The position numbers and the translations under genes were made by a program. DNA of 64,000 nucleotides from Methanofollis formosanus (GTDB lineage Archaea; Halobacteriota; Methanomicrobia; Methanomicrobiales; Methanofollaceae): positions 762,225 through 826,224 of the forward strand of contig NZ_CP037968.1 in assembly GCF_019633745.1 (NCBI RefSeq), read 5' to 3'. Each line of letters begins with the position of its first letter. Within the stretch, counting starts at the first letter, position 1. The notes beneath the pieces were generated by a model that saw nothing but the letters and a program-made list of their open reading frames with translations, had not been told where the DNA came from and did not search any database. This document shows, in pieces, positions 44,355-53,471 of the stretch.

Positions 44355-45287
44355 TCAGCGTGTACCGTCGCGTCCCGCCACCTCCAGGACCGCATACGCG
44401 GGGAGGGCGTCGGCCATGCCCCTCAGTTCCCGGTTCAGGTCGACGCCCGAGAGCATCCCGGCAAAGAGCGGCGACCCGATCCCGCCGCAGACGATCATAT
44501 TGCACTCGCTTGTTCCCATACAGGTGCTGACCGCCCGCACGATCATCCCGGCCTGTGCCGTCCAGCACTGGGCGGCGATCCCGCGGGCCGCCGCCTCGCC
44601 GATCTCCTCGAGGTCGGCGCAGACGACCCTGGCGAGCCGGCGCATCGCCGCTTCCACCGTGACCGGACCGCCGTCCGGGGTGGCCGCGGTGTAGTCTTCG
44701 GGGGCGATCTGGCCGAGGACCAGGTGGGCGTCGCCGCTGCACGCAAAGTACTCGGTCGAGACCGGCGTGAAGATCCCACCGACCTCGACGGCCCTGACCA
44801 GGGTGGCCACGTTCGTCCTGAGCATCCCGGTGTAGACCAGATACCCCTGCTGGAGACGGAGGAGGTCGGTGAGCCCGCAGAGGTCGTCGAAGCGGTTGAG
44901 CGGGACGATGTCCGCGGTGGTGCTGCCGACGTCCAGGAGGACGGCGTTGGGGTAGCGCTCACGGAGATAATCCGCCGAGGCCAGCCAGTTGGCGGCGGCA
45001 AGCTGGGGGACCGGGCCGTCGTGGAAGGCTCCGTCGGTCCCGTAGAAGAGGGCGTCGGGGAAGGACTCCTGCACGGCCTCCACGATAAATTTGATCCCCT
45101 CAGCCTTGGAGGAGAAACTGTCGGCGAGTTCGCCGCTCATCACGACGGCGGCGTTCTCGCCGTCCTTCGCATAGGGGGCGAGCAGGTCGGCAAGCGGGGC
45201 CTCGGTCCAGAGGGGGCAGTAATGGATGTGGGCCCCGGCGCGGTCCACCACCTTCAGGTTCGCTCCACCGACATCGATGCCGATCAT
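44355..45287 (-). CDS. mfnF: Methanofuran biosynthesis enzyme MfnF (hydantoinase/ASKHA-like)
   Basis: A 310-residue protein of the hydantoinase/oxoprolinase-type ATPase fold, long annotated as an H4MPT-linked C1 pathway protein. In methanogens MfnF joins glutamyl-tyramine to the aminomethylfuran phosphate unit, forming the core of methanofuran. Seen: MIGIDVGGANLKVVD (phosphate 1 loop), VLLDVGSTTADIVPLN (phosphate 2 loop) and MIVCGGIGSPLFAGML. It overlaps mfnD by four bases, which strongly supports the assignment. Confidence 0.85.
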   Translation of the reverse strand: MIGIDVGGANLKVVDRAGAHIHYCPLWTEAPLADLLAPYAKDGENAAVVMSGELADSFSSKAEGIKFIVEAVQESFPDALFYGTDGAFHDGPVPQLAAANWLASADYLRERYPNAVLLDVGSTTADIVPLNRFDDLCGLTDLLRLQQGYLVYTGMLRTNVATLVRAVEVGGIFTPVSTEYFACSGDAHLVLGQIAPEDYTAATPDGGPVTVEAAMRRLARVVCADLEEIGEAAARGIAAQCWTAQAGMIVRAVSTCMGTSECNMIVCGGIGSPLFAGMLSGVDLNRELRGMADALPAYAVLEVAGRDGTR

Positions 45288-46174
45288 AGGGGCATCACCC
45301 GGCCTTCGCGGTCGAACTCAACCTTACCCATGAGGTGCACACCGTCGGCCGGCACCTTCCCGCAGGAGGCGTCGACGAGGAGGGCGGCGATCTCTTCCTC
45401 CATGCACGCGGCGATCCCGACCATGCTCGTCGTCATCCTGGGGTTCACCTCCAGCACATAGGGCCGGTCGCCGACGACCAGGTCGACGCCCACATACCCC
45501 TGGCACCCGAGCACCATCGCCGCCTCCACGGCGGTCCTGACGATCTCGTCCTTCATCGGATGGTCGACCGGCGTCTCCCCGCCATGATAGGCGAAGTAGC
45601 CGTCATCGCCGAGGGTGATCTTCTGCCGGTTGAGGGAGAGGACGAGCGGCCCGGCACCTGAGAAGTACAGACAGGCCTCGCCGACGATCCGGCTTCCGAT
45701 GAGGCTGACCGACATGGGTTCGCCCTCGATATATTCCTGCCCGATCTCGTCGGGGCCGGGCGCCGCCTCGGTGAGTCTGGTGTTGTAGGTGTCGCAGCCG
45801 CGGATCGGCTTGACCACTTTGCGCCCTTCGGTCTTCTCTGCAGGGACCGGGATGCCATGCGCGGCAAGCACCTGGAGAGACCGCTTCTTGTTGGCACAGA
45901 GGGCGACGTTCATCGACCCGCACCCGATGTTGTGCGTACAGTCCTCGAGTTTCTTGGTGAGAGGGGCGAGGAGGTGGTCGGGGGCGATGACCAACCCGAC
46001 ATCGCAGTCAGGGGCCAGGTCTTCAATCTCGGCCATCAGGTCGCCGTCGCGGGGGCAGACCACCTCGTAGCCGCAGCGTGCAAAACTCTCAGAGAGGATC
46101 GTCAGCATGGCCCGCCCCTCCACCGCAAGGTCGGGGTCATGGAAGACGGTGTATTCAGCAAGAAATGCCCTCAT
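45284..46174 (-). CDS. mfnD: Tyramine--L-glutamate ligase MfnD (ATP-grasp)
   Basis: A 296-residue ATP-grasp ligase that couples tyramine to glutamate in methanofuran synthesis. N-terminal MRAFLAEYTVFHDPDLAVEGRAML is typical of the family. ATP-grasp features: RKVVKPIRGCDTYNTRL, GQEYIEGEPMSVSLIG, and the metal-binding VGVDLVVGDRPYVLEVNPRMTTS. The first gene of a run with mfnF and a zinc-ribbon gene. Its promoter lies in the 85-base gap shared with the divergent surE. Confidence 0.87.
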   Translation of the reverse strand: MRAFLAEYTVFHDPDLAVEGRAMLTILSESFARCGYEVVCPRDGDLMAEIEDLAPDCDVGLVIAPDHLLAPLTKKLEDCTHNIGCGSMNVALCANKKRSLQVLAAHGIPVPAEKTEGRKVVKPIRGCDTYNTRLTEAAPGPDEIGQEYIEGEPMSVSLIGSRIVGEACLYFSGAGPLVLSLNRQKITLGDDGYFAYHGGETPVDHPMKDEIVRTAVEAAMVLGCQGYVGVDLVVGDRPYVLEVNPRMTTSMVGIAACMEEEIAALLVDASCGKVPADGVHLMGKVEFDREGRVMPL

Positions 46175-46259
46175 TCCCTACTGCGTTGGCATCGACCGGT
46201 GATGTAGATATTGATCGCAAACGACTATCAGGGAGGCAGGCATACCCATTCAACCAACG

Positions 46260-47039
46260 ATGGACCGGAAGATTCTTCTCACCAATGACGACGGCGTGTA
46301 CTCCAACGGCATCTGGGCGGCGTACGAAGCGCTCTCAGAGATCGCCGACGTGACCGTCGTCGCGCCCGCCACCCAGCAGAGCGCGGTCGGGCGCTCGATC
46401 TCGATCTTTGAGCCGATCCGCGCAACGAAGATCTCGGTCAACGGGGTGCCGGCCTATGCCGTCGGCGGCAAACCGACCGACGCGGTGATCATCGGGCTCT
46501 TCGCCCTCGACCTCCAGCCCGACCTGGTGGTGAGCGGGGTCAACATCGGCGAGAACCTCAGTTTTGAATCGATCATGACCTCGGGCACCGTGGGGGCGGC
46601 GCTCGAAGCGGCGAACCACGGGACGCCCTCGGTCGCCTTCTCCCTCCAGGTCTGGGACCAGGGCGACAAGTTCGATGACCCACGCCATGTCGGGAGCAGC
46701 TTCGAGGAGGCGAAGACGGTGGTGCGCGACGTCTGCGAACGGATCTTTGCACGCGGCTTCCCGGCAAAGACCGATGTTGTCAACGTGAACATCCCTTCAA
46801 AGGTGGAGGGCGGCTACGAGGTCACCACCCTGGCGCGCAAACTCTTCCACACCGGCGTGGAGCGGCGCCTCGACCCGCGCGGGAGACCGTATTACTGGAT
46901 CAACGGTCCGCTGGTCGAAGACGCCGAGGAAGGAACCGACGTCCATGCGATCAGAAAAGGAAATGTCTCAGTCACCCCGATCACCCTCGACTGCACGGCG
47001 GCCGGGGCCGACGACGGGATGCGCGACCTCCTGAAGTAA
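46260..47039 (+). CDS. surE: 5'/3'-nucleotidase SurE
   Basis: A 259-residue metal-dependent phosphatase acting on nucleoside monophosphates. The metal-binding N-terminus ILLTNDDGVYSNGI and the VVSGVNIGENLS and TSGTVGAALEAANHGTPSVAFS segments are diagnostic. Length and C-terminus (VTPITLDCTAAGADDGMRDLLK) are normal. It is divergent from mfnD and followed by an oligo-T terminator at 47049-47056. Confidence 0.93.
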   Translation: MDRKILLTNDDGVYSNGIWAAYEALSEIADVTVVAPATQQSAVGRSISIFEPIRATKISVNGVPAYAVGGKPTDAVIIGLFALDLQPDLVVSGVNIGENLSFESIMTSGTVGAALEAANHGTPSVAFSLQVWDQGDKFDDPRHVGSSFEEAKTVVRDVCERIFARGFPAKTDVVNVNIPSKVEGGYEVTTLARKLFHTGVERRLDPRGRPYYWINGPLVEDAEEGTDVHAIRKGNVSVTPITLDCTAAGADDGMRDLLK

Positions 47040-47048
47040 ACGATCCTC

Positions 47049-47056
47049 TTTTTTTT
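47049..47056 (+). terminator. Oligo-T terminator of surE
   Basis: A run of eight T residues begins about ten bases after the surE stop. An R2-like repeat end starts one base after it. Confidence 0.55.
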
Positions 47057-47057
47057 C

Positions 47058-47504
47058 GGTACTGTAGAATTTTCGGCATGAGCCTTCGGCTCAAGCAGAT
47101 GCAATGAAAGGCTCTGTAGAATTGGGCATGAGCCCGGGGCTCAAGCATACGGGATGAAAATTTCTCGTCACGTGCTCTCTCTCTTTTCAAGACAGGAGAA
47201 CTGGTGGAGACTTCGTTCCATCGCCGCCCCCACCCATCTTCGTCGTGGGGGGTCCGGGGGGTTTCCCCCGGCGCGAGATGGCCGGGAAATCTCGACGATG
47301 GGGGCGGCCGATCCATCAGAAGAATTTTCTATCCTCTGCGTATCGGCTTCAACGTGATATGAAGAGTTCAAACGCTCATGCAAATCAGAAGAGAGGAACG
47401 TCTGGATCATTTTCATGGTAAACCCTTTTTGATCGTTCTCTTCTCCGGGGGGACGGCCGCCCCCCGGTCTCCTCACAGGATGATAGGTGGTGGACGGCCA
47501 CTCC
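47058..47504 (+). repeat. Two R2-class left ends in tandem plus repeat modules
   Basis: GGTACTGTAGAATTTTCGGC starts at 47058 and GGCTCTGTAGAATTGGGC at 47110; each is followed by a short ATGAGCC/GGCTCAAG hairpin and then ATGAAA. A GCCGCCCCC...GGGGGCGGCC module follows (47223-47310). At 47400-47420 the sequence GGATCATTTTCATGGTAAAC is the uninterrupted form of the target split by the R1 element at 56108. No gene. Confidence 0.6.
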
Positions 47505-47757
47505 CTCTTCATGTTCGTTGATGGTGCCTTCCCGACCCTATCTTCATCCCGGGGGTCCGGGGGCAGCGCCCCCGGCGGGAGCATGGGGGAAGGCGTGGGG
47601 ATCGATGAGGCGGGCCGCCCTCCATCATAGAATCTTTTCTGGCGTCTCGCACCGGGGGGAAACCCCCCGGACCCCCCACGACGAAGATGGGTGGGGGCGG
47701 CGCGATGCACGACTTCGATTTGCTCCTCGGTCACAAGGAGGAGGGTCAGGAATTGAT
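47505..47757 (+). repeat. Composite repeat interrupted by the tnpB element
   Basis: The order GTTGATGGTGCCTTCCC, GGGTCCGGGGGCAGCGCCCC, GGGAAGGCG, GGCCGCCC, CCCCCCGGACCCCC, GACTTCGATT, CAAGGAGGAGG matches 17335-17600 almost module for module. At 17600 the sequence continues past GATCAAGAATCGAT; here it stops at TCAGGAATTGAT, where the tnpB insertion element begins. Confidence 0.65.
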
Positions 47758-47830
47758 GTGACTGCTCCCCCGACTGAAGTCAGGGGCATCCTGGGATGTT
47801 ACCCCTGAGATTGCAGTCCCAATCTCACAA
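47758..47830 (-). ncRNA. Candidate omega-RNA 3' region of the tnpB element
   Basis: TnpB nucleases use an RNA made from the 3' end of their gene and the element end (established for the family). Here the end of tnpB, a short spacer and the CCCCTGACTTCAGTCGGGG hairpin on the minus strand have the expected arrangement. The guide would be read from the flanking repeat beginning ATCAATTCCTGACC. Exact ends are not determinable by eye. Confidence 0.45.
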
Positions 47831-48911
47831 TATTGATCGCCGCGTTCTGGTCACGATCTATTACCAACCCGCAATGCGGGCAGGAATGAACACGATCAGA
47901 AAGCGTCTTTGCGACGATCATCCCACACCTGGAACACTGCTGAGATGTGTTTCTGGGGTTCACCAGGACCACGCGTGAGCCAGCATCTTCCGCTTTGCTC
48001 TCAGTGATCGTGATGAACATATTCCAGGCAACATCTGCAATGCTTTTTGCCAGATGATGGTTCTTTTCCATTTTTATGATATTCAGATCCTCGAACACGA
48101 TCGTACCGAACCGATCCACCAACTGCCGGGAGGTCTGATGAGCAAAATTGAGCCGTCTGTTGGCGATCCGTTCGTGGATGTGTGCGACGATCTTCCGGGC
48201 TTTCTTCCGTTCAGGAGTGCCCTTCTCTGCCTTCGAGAGTTTCCTCTGTGCTTTCGCAAGAGCCTTCTCGTCGGTACGGAAGAACCTGGGGTTCTTGATC
48301 TTCTCCCCGTTTGAGAGGGTGGCGAAGGACTCCAGACCAACGTCGATCCCAACGACAGTCTCCTTCTGAGGTGCAGGGGAAGGATCATACTCGACCGAGA
48401 AACAGGCGTACCACTTGCCGGTCGAAGACCGCCGGATTGTGAGGGTCTTGATCGTCCCTTCGACTGGACGGTGGAGGACAATCCTTACGTCTCCTACCTT
48501 TGAGAGATGGAGACGATCTCCTATCAACTTGAACCCAGACTGTTTGTACGTGATGCTGTCGTATCGTCCTTTCCCCTTAAACCGAGGGTAGCCCGGCTTT
48601 TCCCCTGCTTTCACCCGCCGGAAGTACGCTTTGAAGGCAAGATCCACGCGCATCTGAACATTCTGGAGAACCTGAGAATAAACCTGATTCAGATCAGGTC
48701 GTTCCTTCTTCCACTGCGTCAGGATCTTGTTGGTTTCATAGAGAGAAAGAGAACGCTGTTCCTCTTCCCAAGCGTTCTTTCGCAATGCGAGCGTATCGTT
48801 ATAGATCCACCGACATATCTCAAGCGTCTGCTCAAGGAGAGAGACTTGAGACTTTGAGGGATAGATCCGATACCGATATGCCTTACGCATTATAGTTTTC
48901 ATGGGCTTCAA
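47799..48911 (-). CDS. tnpB: TnpB-family RNA-guided endonuclease / transposase accessory protein
   Basis: A 370-residue protein with an apparently intact active site. RuvC residues: Asp190 (VVGIDVGLESFATL), Glu274 (IVFEDLNI) and Asp354 (IDRDQNAAINI). The zinc finger is CSRCG...CPHCG (326-347). The N-terminal AYRYRIYPSKSQVSLLEQTL and NVQMRVDLAFKAYFRRVKAGEKPGYPRFK are typical. ATGs at 48911, 48902 and 48890 are all possible; AYRYR usually follows closely after the start. TnpB cuts DNA using an omega-RNA and helps the element persist. Confidence 0.93.
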   Translation of the reverse strand: MKPMKTIMRKAYRYRIYPSKSQVSLLEQTLEICRWIYNDTLALRKNAWEEEQRSLSLYETNKILTQWKKERPDLNQVYSQVLQNVQMRVDLAFKAYFRRVKAGEKPGYPRFKGKGRYDSITYKQSGFKLIGDRLHLSKVGDVRIVLHRPVEGTIKTLTIRRSSTGKWYACFSVEYDPSPAPQKETVVGIDVGLESFATLSNGEKIKNPRFFRTDEKALAKAQRKLSKAEKGTPERKKARKIVAHIHERIANRRLNFAHQTSRQLVDRFGTIVFEDLNIIKMEKNHHLAKSIADVAWNMFITITESKAEDAGSRVVLVNPRNTSQQCSRCGMIVAKTLSDRVHSCPHCGLVIDRDQNAAINIVRLGLQSQG

Positions 48912-48990
48912 TGCGTAATGAGATTATCGGAGGACGGCATTCATCCCCCCACTGAAGTGGGGGGCCTTCTGCCTGTTTTCTTCGTAAAGC

Positions 48991-49183
48991 TGATATGAAA
49001 TATTTATCTCGGATGGGCCGGGAAGGCGGGCCCCGTGATCATGAAGAGGATAGTGCCGCCCCTCCCCCTCAGGCAAAACCATAGGATACAGACGGACTCA
49101 TCCTCCGCTACAGCTGTCTCACCCCCACCCGATCGATCACCGGCGCCACCCCTTATCTGTCCGGGCCTCCATACTTTTTTCCA
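48991..49183 (+). promoter_or_regulatory. Gap upstream of rpiA with a small repeat fragment
   Basis: GGGCCGGGAAGGC and GTGCCGCCCC (49015-49062) are pieces of the interspersed repeats. The rest has no ORF. The rpiA promoter should lie close to the gene; CCTTATCTG (about 49152) and CATACTTTTTTCC are weak TATA candidates. No clear ribosome binding site precedes the ATG, so the message may be leaderless or nearly so. Confidence 0.35.
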
Positions 49184-49879
49184 ATGAGCAAACAGGACAA
49201 CCTCGAGATAAAGCGCGTCGCGGGCGTCGCCGCCGCAGCAGAGGTACAGGACGGCATGGTGATCGGCCTCGGCACCGGGTCGACGGCACATTATGCGATC
49301 CTCAGGATCGGCGAACGGGTCAGGGAAGAGGGACTCTCGGTCGTCGGCGTTCCGACCTCGTACCAGTCGGCGATGCGGGCGCGCGCGGCCGGGATCAGGG
49401 TGGTCGATCTCGCCGACGTCGATGCGATCGACCTGACCATCGACGGTGCCGACCAGGTGGACGCGGCCTTCAACCTCATCAAGGGCGGCGGGGCGGCGCA
49501 CACCCGCGAGAAGTGCGTGGCGGCGGCATCAAAGCGGATCATCACGGTTGTGGACCCTTCAAAACTCTCGGAACAATTGAACGTACCGGTGCCGGTCGAA
49601 GTCGTTCCCTATGCAGCCACCCTGATCGCACGACAGGTGGAAGCCCTCGGCGGCGTGCCGGTGCTCCGGGAAGGCGTGAAGAAAGACGGCCCCGTCATCA
49701 CCGACAACGGAAACTTTGTCTTCGACTGCGACTTCGGGACAATCGCCGATCCGGCAGGGGTTGAAGCACAGTTGAACGCCCTTCCGGGCGTTCTGACCTG
49801 CGGGATCTTCACGGAATTTGCAGAAAAAATATGTGTTCTCGTTGGTGAGAGCAGCGGGTGCAGGACCCTCACGAGATAA
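49184..49879 (+). CDS. rpiA: Ribose-5-phosphate isomerase A
   Basis: A 231-residue enzyme interconverting ribose-5-phosphate and ribulose-5-phosphate. Substrate-binding motifs are complete: GLGTGSTAHYAI, DLTIDGADQVD, and IKGGGAAHTREKCVA with the catalytic Glu and Lys. Length is normal. The C-terminus (GESSGCRTLTR) overlaps the convergent regulator gene by 11 bases. In methanogens it supplies ribose for nucleotides and methanopterin. Confidence 0.94.
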   Translation: MSKQDNLEIKRVAGVAAAAEVQDGMVIGLGTGSTAHYAILRIGERVREEGLSVVGVPTSYQSAMRARAAGIRVVDLADVDAIDLTIDGADQVDAAFNLIKGGGAAHTREKCVAAASKRIITVVDPSKLSEQLNVPVPVEVVPYAATLIARQVEALGGVPVLREGVKKDGPVITDNGNFVFDCDFGTIADPAGVEAQLNALPGVLTCGIFTEFAEKICVLVGESSGCRTLTR

Positions 49880-50243
49880 GGCCTCTGGCCTTCTCGATGA
49901 GTGCCAGCTGGTTATCAACCTCTTTTCTCTTATTTCTCTCAATGACGTCGATGATCTCGTTGATCGGCCTGGAAAGCGAATAGATCTTGACAGGACGCCC
50001 CTTGCTCTCGGCCTTGCTCTCACGGGTGTTGATCCACTTCTTCTCCTTGAGGTAACGCATTGCAATCGAGACCTCAGGCTGCCTGAGGTCGGTGCCGCGC
50101 TCGATCTCCCGGGAGGTTGCTTCATCGGTGTTGGCAAGGTAAACGAGTACCTTGGCGACATTGCGCTTGATCCCGATGTCGATGAGGAGTGTGGCGAACT
50201 CTTCTTCTTTCTGAGTAAAGTACAGGACTTCTTCTGCTTTCAT
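49869..50243 (-). CDS. Winged-helix transcriptional regulator (TrmB/MarR-like)
   Basis: A 124-residue DNA-binding protein. The winged helix is visible as FATLLIDIGIKRNVAKVLVYLANTDEATSREIERGTDLRQPEVSIAMRYLKEKKWI, with the recognition helix at LRQPEVSIAMRYL, and a C-terminal helix (INEIIDVIERNKRKEVDNQLALIEKARGL) that likely dimerises. I start at ATG 50243 (MKAEEVLYFTQKEEE); ATG 50264 adds seven residues. A palindrome overlaps its promoter, suggesting autoregulation. Confidence 0.8.
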   Translation of the reverse strand: MKAEEVLYFTQKEEEFATLLIDIGIKRNVAKVLVYLANTDEATSREIERGTDLRQPEVSIAMRYLKEKKWINTRESKAESKGRPVKIYSLSRPINEIIDVIERNKRKEVDNQLALIEKARGLIS

Positions 50244-50260
50244 GATGTTCACCCAGTTGA

Positions 50261-50313
50261 CCAATATTAGGTTTCGTATCGGAAATATAAGAATATTGGC
50301 GACGGTTATATAT
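50261..50313 (-). promoter_or_regulatory. Promoter with CCAATATT...AATATTGG palindrome (candidate operator)
   Basis: CCAATATT at 50261-50268 and AATATTGG at 50292-50299 are perfect inverted octamers 23 bases apart. A TATA box, read GATATATAACC on the minus strand, lies at 50304-50313. The palindrome thus covers the likely transcription start and leader of the regulator gene. A similar half site, ATATTGGCG, recurs at 50435. Confidence 0.55.
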
Positions 50314-50377
50314 CGCGCACGATAATCCGGGTTACAATATCATCTCTCAAAAGAGGAGCGCCGTGGGCCTGGATCCC

Positions 50378-50426
50378 CTTGACAACCCATCGATCTCAGG
50401 TTCCCGATGGCTGAAGGGGGTTCTCT
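50378..50426 (+). ncRNA. Nested stem-loop between tbp and the regulator gene, possible small RNA or 3' structure
   Basis: CCCCTTGACAACCCATCG...CGATGGCTGAAGGGG has an inner stem CCATCG/CGATGG and an outer stem CCCCTT/AAGGGG, followed by TTCTCTT. It lies in the 220-base gap upstream of the regulator and downstream of tbp. It could be a small RNA or part of a 3' end; strand is uncertain. Confidence 0.3.
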
Positions 50427-50465
50427 TACTAAATATATTGGCGCAATAATTAAAAAAGATATAGT

Positions 50466-51026
50466 TTAGAGAAGGCCGAGATTCGAGAGATCGGTAATGA
50501 TCTTTTGAACCGCGAGGCGCGCGTCCTCGGGCTTCTTGCCGCCGGTGATAATCAACTTCCCCGAACCGAAGAGGAGGACGACCACCTTGGGCTCTTCGAG
50601 GCGATAAACAAGGCCGGGAAACTGTTCGGGCTCGTACTCGATCCGGTCGAGGTTGAAGCCGATCGCGATCTTGTTGAGATTGATGGGTTTACCGGGGTCA
50701 GCGGAGGTGACGATGTTCTGGATCGTATAGGTGAGATGTTCATCGATCTCGATGTCGAGGTCACGGAGTTTTCCGCCAAGGATTTCCAGTCCCTGGCTGA
50801 GGCTTTCAACGCTTTTCGCTCCGGTAAGGACGACTTTCCCCGATCCGAAGACCAGAGCGGCGATCTTCGGTTCTTTCATCCTGATGACAACACCGGGAAA
50901 CCGTTTCTTGTCGTAGTCGGCCCCCGGGATGCGCGATGATATCGTCGGGAGGTCAAGGGAGTCGGTTACTTTGGCAGAGGCAACGATATTTTCTATCTTC
51001 AGAGATTCCTCTGGGGTACCGTGCAT
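50466..51026 (-). CDS. tbp: TATA-box-binding protein
   Basis: A 186-residue general transcription factor made of two direct repeats of about 90 residues: residues ~7-95 (IENIVASAKVTDSLDLPTIS...FPGVVIRMKEPKIAALVFGSGKVVLTGAKSVE) and ~98-186 (IQNIVTSADPGKPINLNKIA...FPGLVYRLEEPKVVVLLFGSGKLIITGGKKPED). It recruits TFB and RNA polymerase at promoters. Its own strong TATA box lies 24-31 bases before the ATG, so its message is likely leaderless. Confidence 0.96.
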   Translation of the reverse strand: MHGTPEESLKIENIVASAKVTDSLDLPTISSRIPGADYDKKRFPGVVIRMKEPKIAALVFGSGKVVLTGAKSVESLSQGLEILGGKLRDLDIEIDEHLTYTIQNIVTSADPGKPINLNKIAIGFNLDRIEYEPEQFPGLVYRLEEPKVVVLLFGSGKLIITGGKKPEDARLAVQKIITDLSNLGLL

Positions 51027-51049
51027 GTTTATAAATGACGTAAAAAAGG

Positions 51050-51057
51050 TATATAAA
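51050..51057 (-). promoter_or_regulatory. TATA box of tbp
   Basis: TTTATATA on the minus strand, centred about 28 bases before the tbp ATG at 51026, in the 42-base gap between acs and tbp. Transcription would begin at or within a few bases of the start codon. Confidence 0.65.
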
Positions 51058-51068
51058 GAGTTGGTCGA

Positions 51069-52964
<1,896 letters not shown>

Positions 52965-53042
52965 GGGGCACCTCGGATTGCCATGAAAGATACCTCTGGT
53001 ATTTTTCACGAGCGAATCTACACGATCAATAGTGAACGTCCG

Positions 53043-53053
53043 ATATATATTTT
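53043..53053 (-). promoter_or_regulatory. TATA box of acs
   Basis: AAAATATATAT on the minus strand, about 80-90 bases before the preferred acs ATG, preceded by TTACCAC. Transcription would start near 53018, giving a leader of roughly 55 bases. Confidence 0.6.
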
Positions 53054-53471
53054 GTGGTAAGCCAGATAATGCCTTTATTTCTGGATTTGCATCCTAAATT
53101 CGACGATTTACGACATGCGTGCAATTCACATGATCATACGTGAGGAATCGCGCAGTGAGATAATTCCCCCTATTTCAGGGGAATTACCTTTAATACCCCC
53201 TCTTTTTCATCTGAAAAGACCGATATCGGCATACCATCAGGCACTGATCTTCGGCGATTGCCGACTGGGTCTTCAACAAATTCAAAAAGAACTTAAAGAC
53301 AGGAGTATGACACTATGATGTCAACCCAATAAAAATTTCATATCAGTGCACGTACCGAATGTTGTCGCATTTGAGAGCGCTGTTCCCTGATCCAGGCTGT
53401 CATAAAGCCATAAAAAGCCCCTGGCGGCTGCTCCGGGTCAGTTAGTTCCCAGTATCTGAGAGGAAAGTTCC
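53054..53471 (+). promoter_or_regulatory. Divergent acs-acd intergenic region, acd promoter and long leader
   Basis: About 420 AT-rich bases with no repeat modules. A hairpin CCCCTATTTCAGGGG occurs at 53168-53182. Candidate TATA elements for acd are AACCCAATAAAAATTTC (about 53323-53339) and GCCATAAAAAGCC (about 53406-53418); the second would start transcription near 53440. GAGAGGAAAG, a good ribosome binding site, precedes the ATG at 53472. A 67-residue frame at 53115-53318 looks non-coding. Confidence 0.5.

Larger units (their letters stand above)
47758..48990 (-). mobile_element. IS200/IS605-type element carrying only tnpB
   Basis: The element contains tnpB but no tnpA. Its right end (low coordinates) is marked by the hairpin CCCCGACTGAAGTCAGGGG (47768-47786) and the terminal GTGACTGC typical of such ends. 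The left side holds a related hairpin CCCCCCACTGAAGTGGGGGG (48945-48964). Both share the core ACTGAAGT. The right boundary fits the break in the composite repeat. The left boundary is less certain (48965-48990). Mobility would need TnpA supplied from elsewhere. Confidence 0.75.

Noticed and set aside
47799..48911. tnpA partner for the tnpB element
   Set aside because: No HUH (Y1) transposase frame is seen next to tnpB between the two end hairpins.
53115..53318. 67-residue frame in the acs-acd gap
   Set aside because: AT-rich promoter sequence, poor coding character, and no ribosome binding site.
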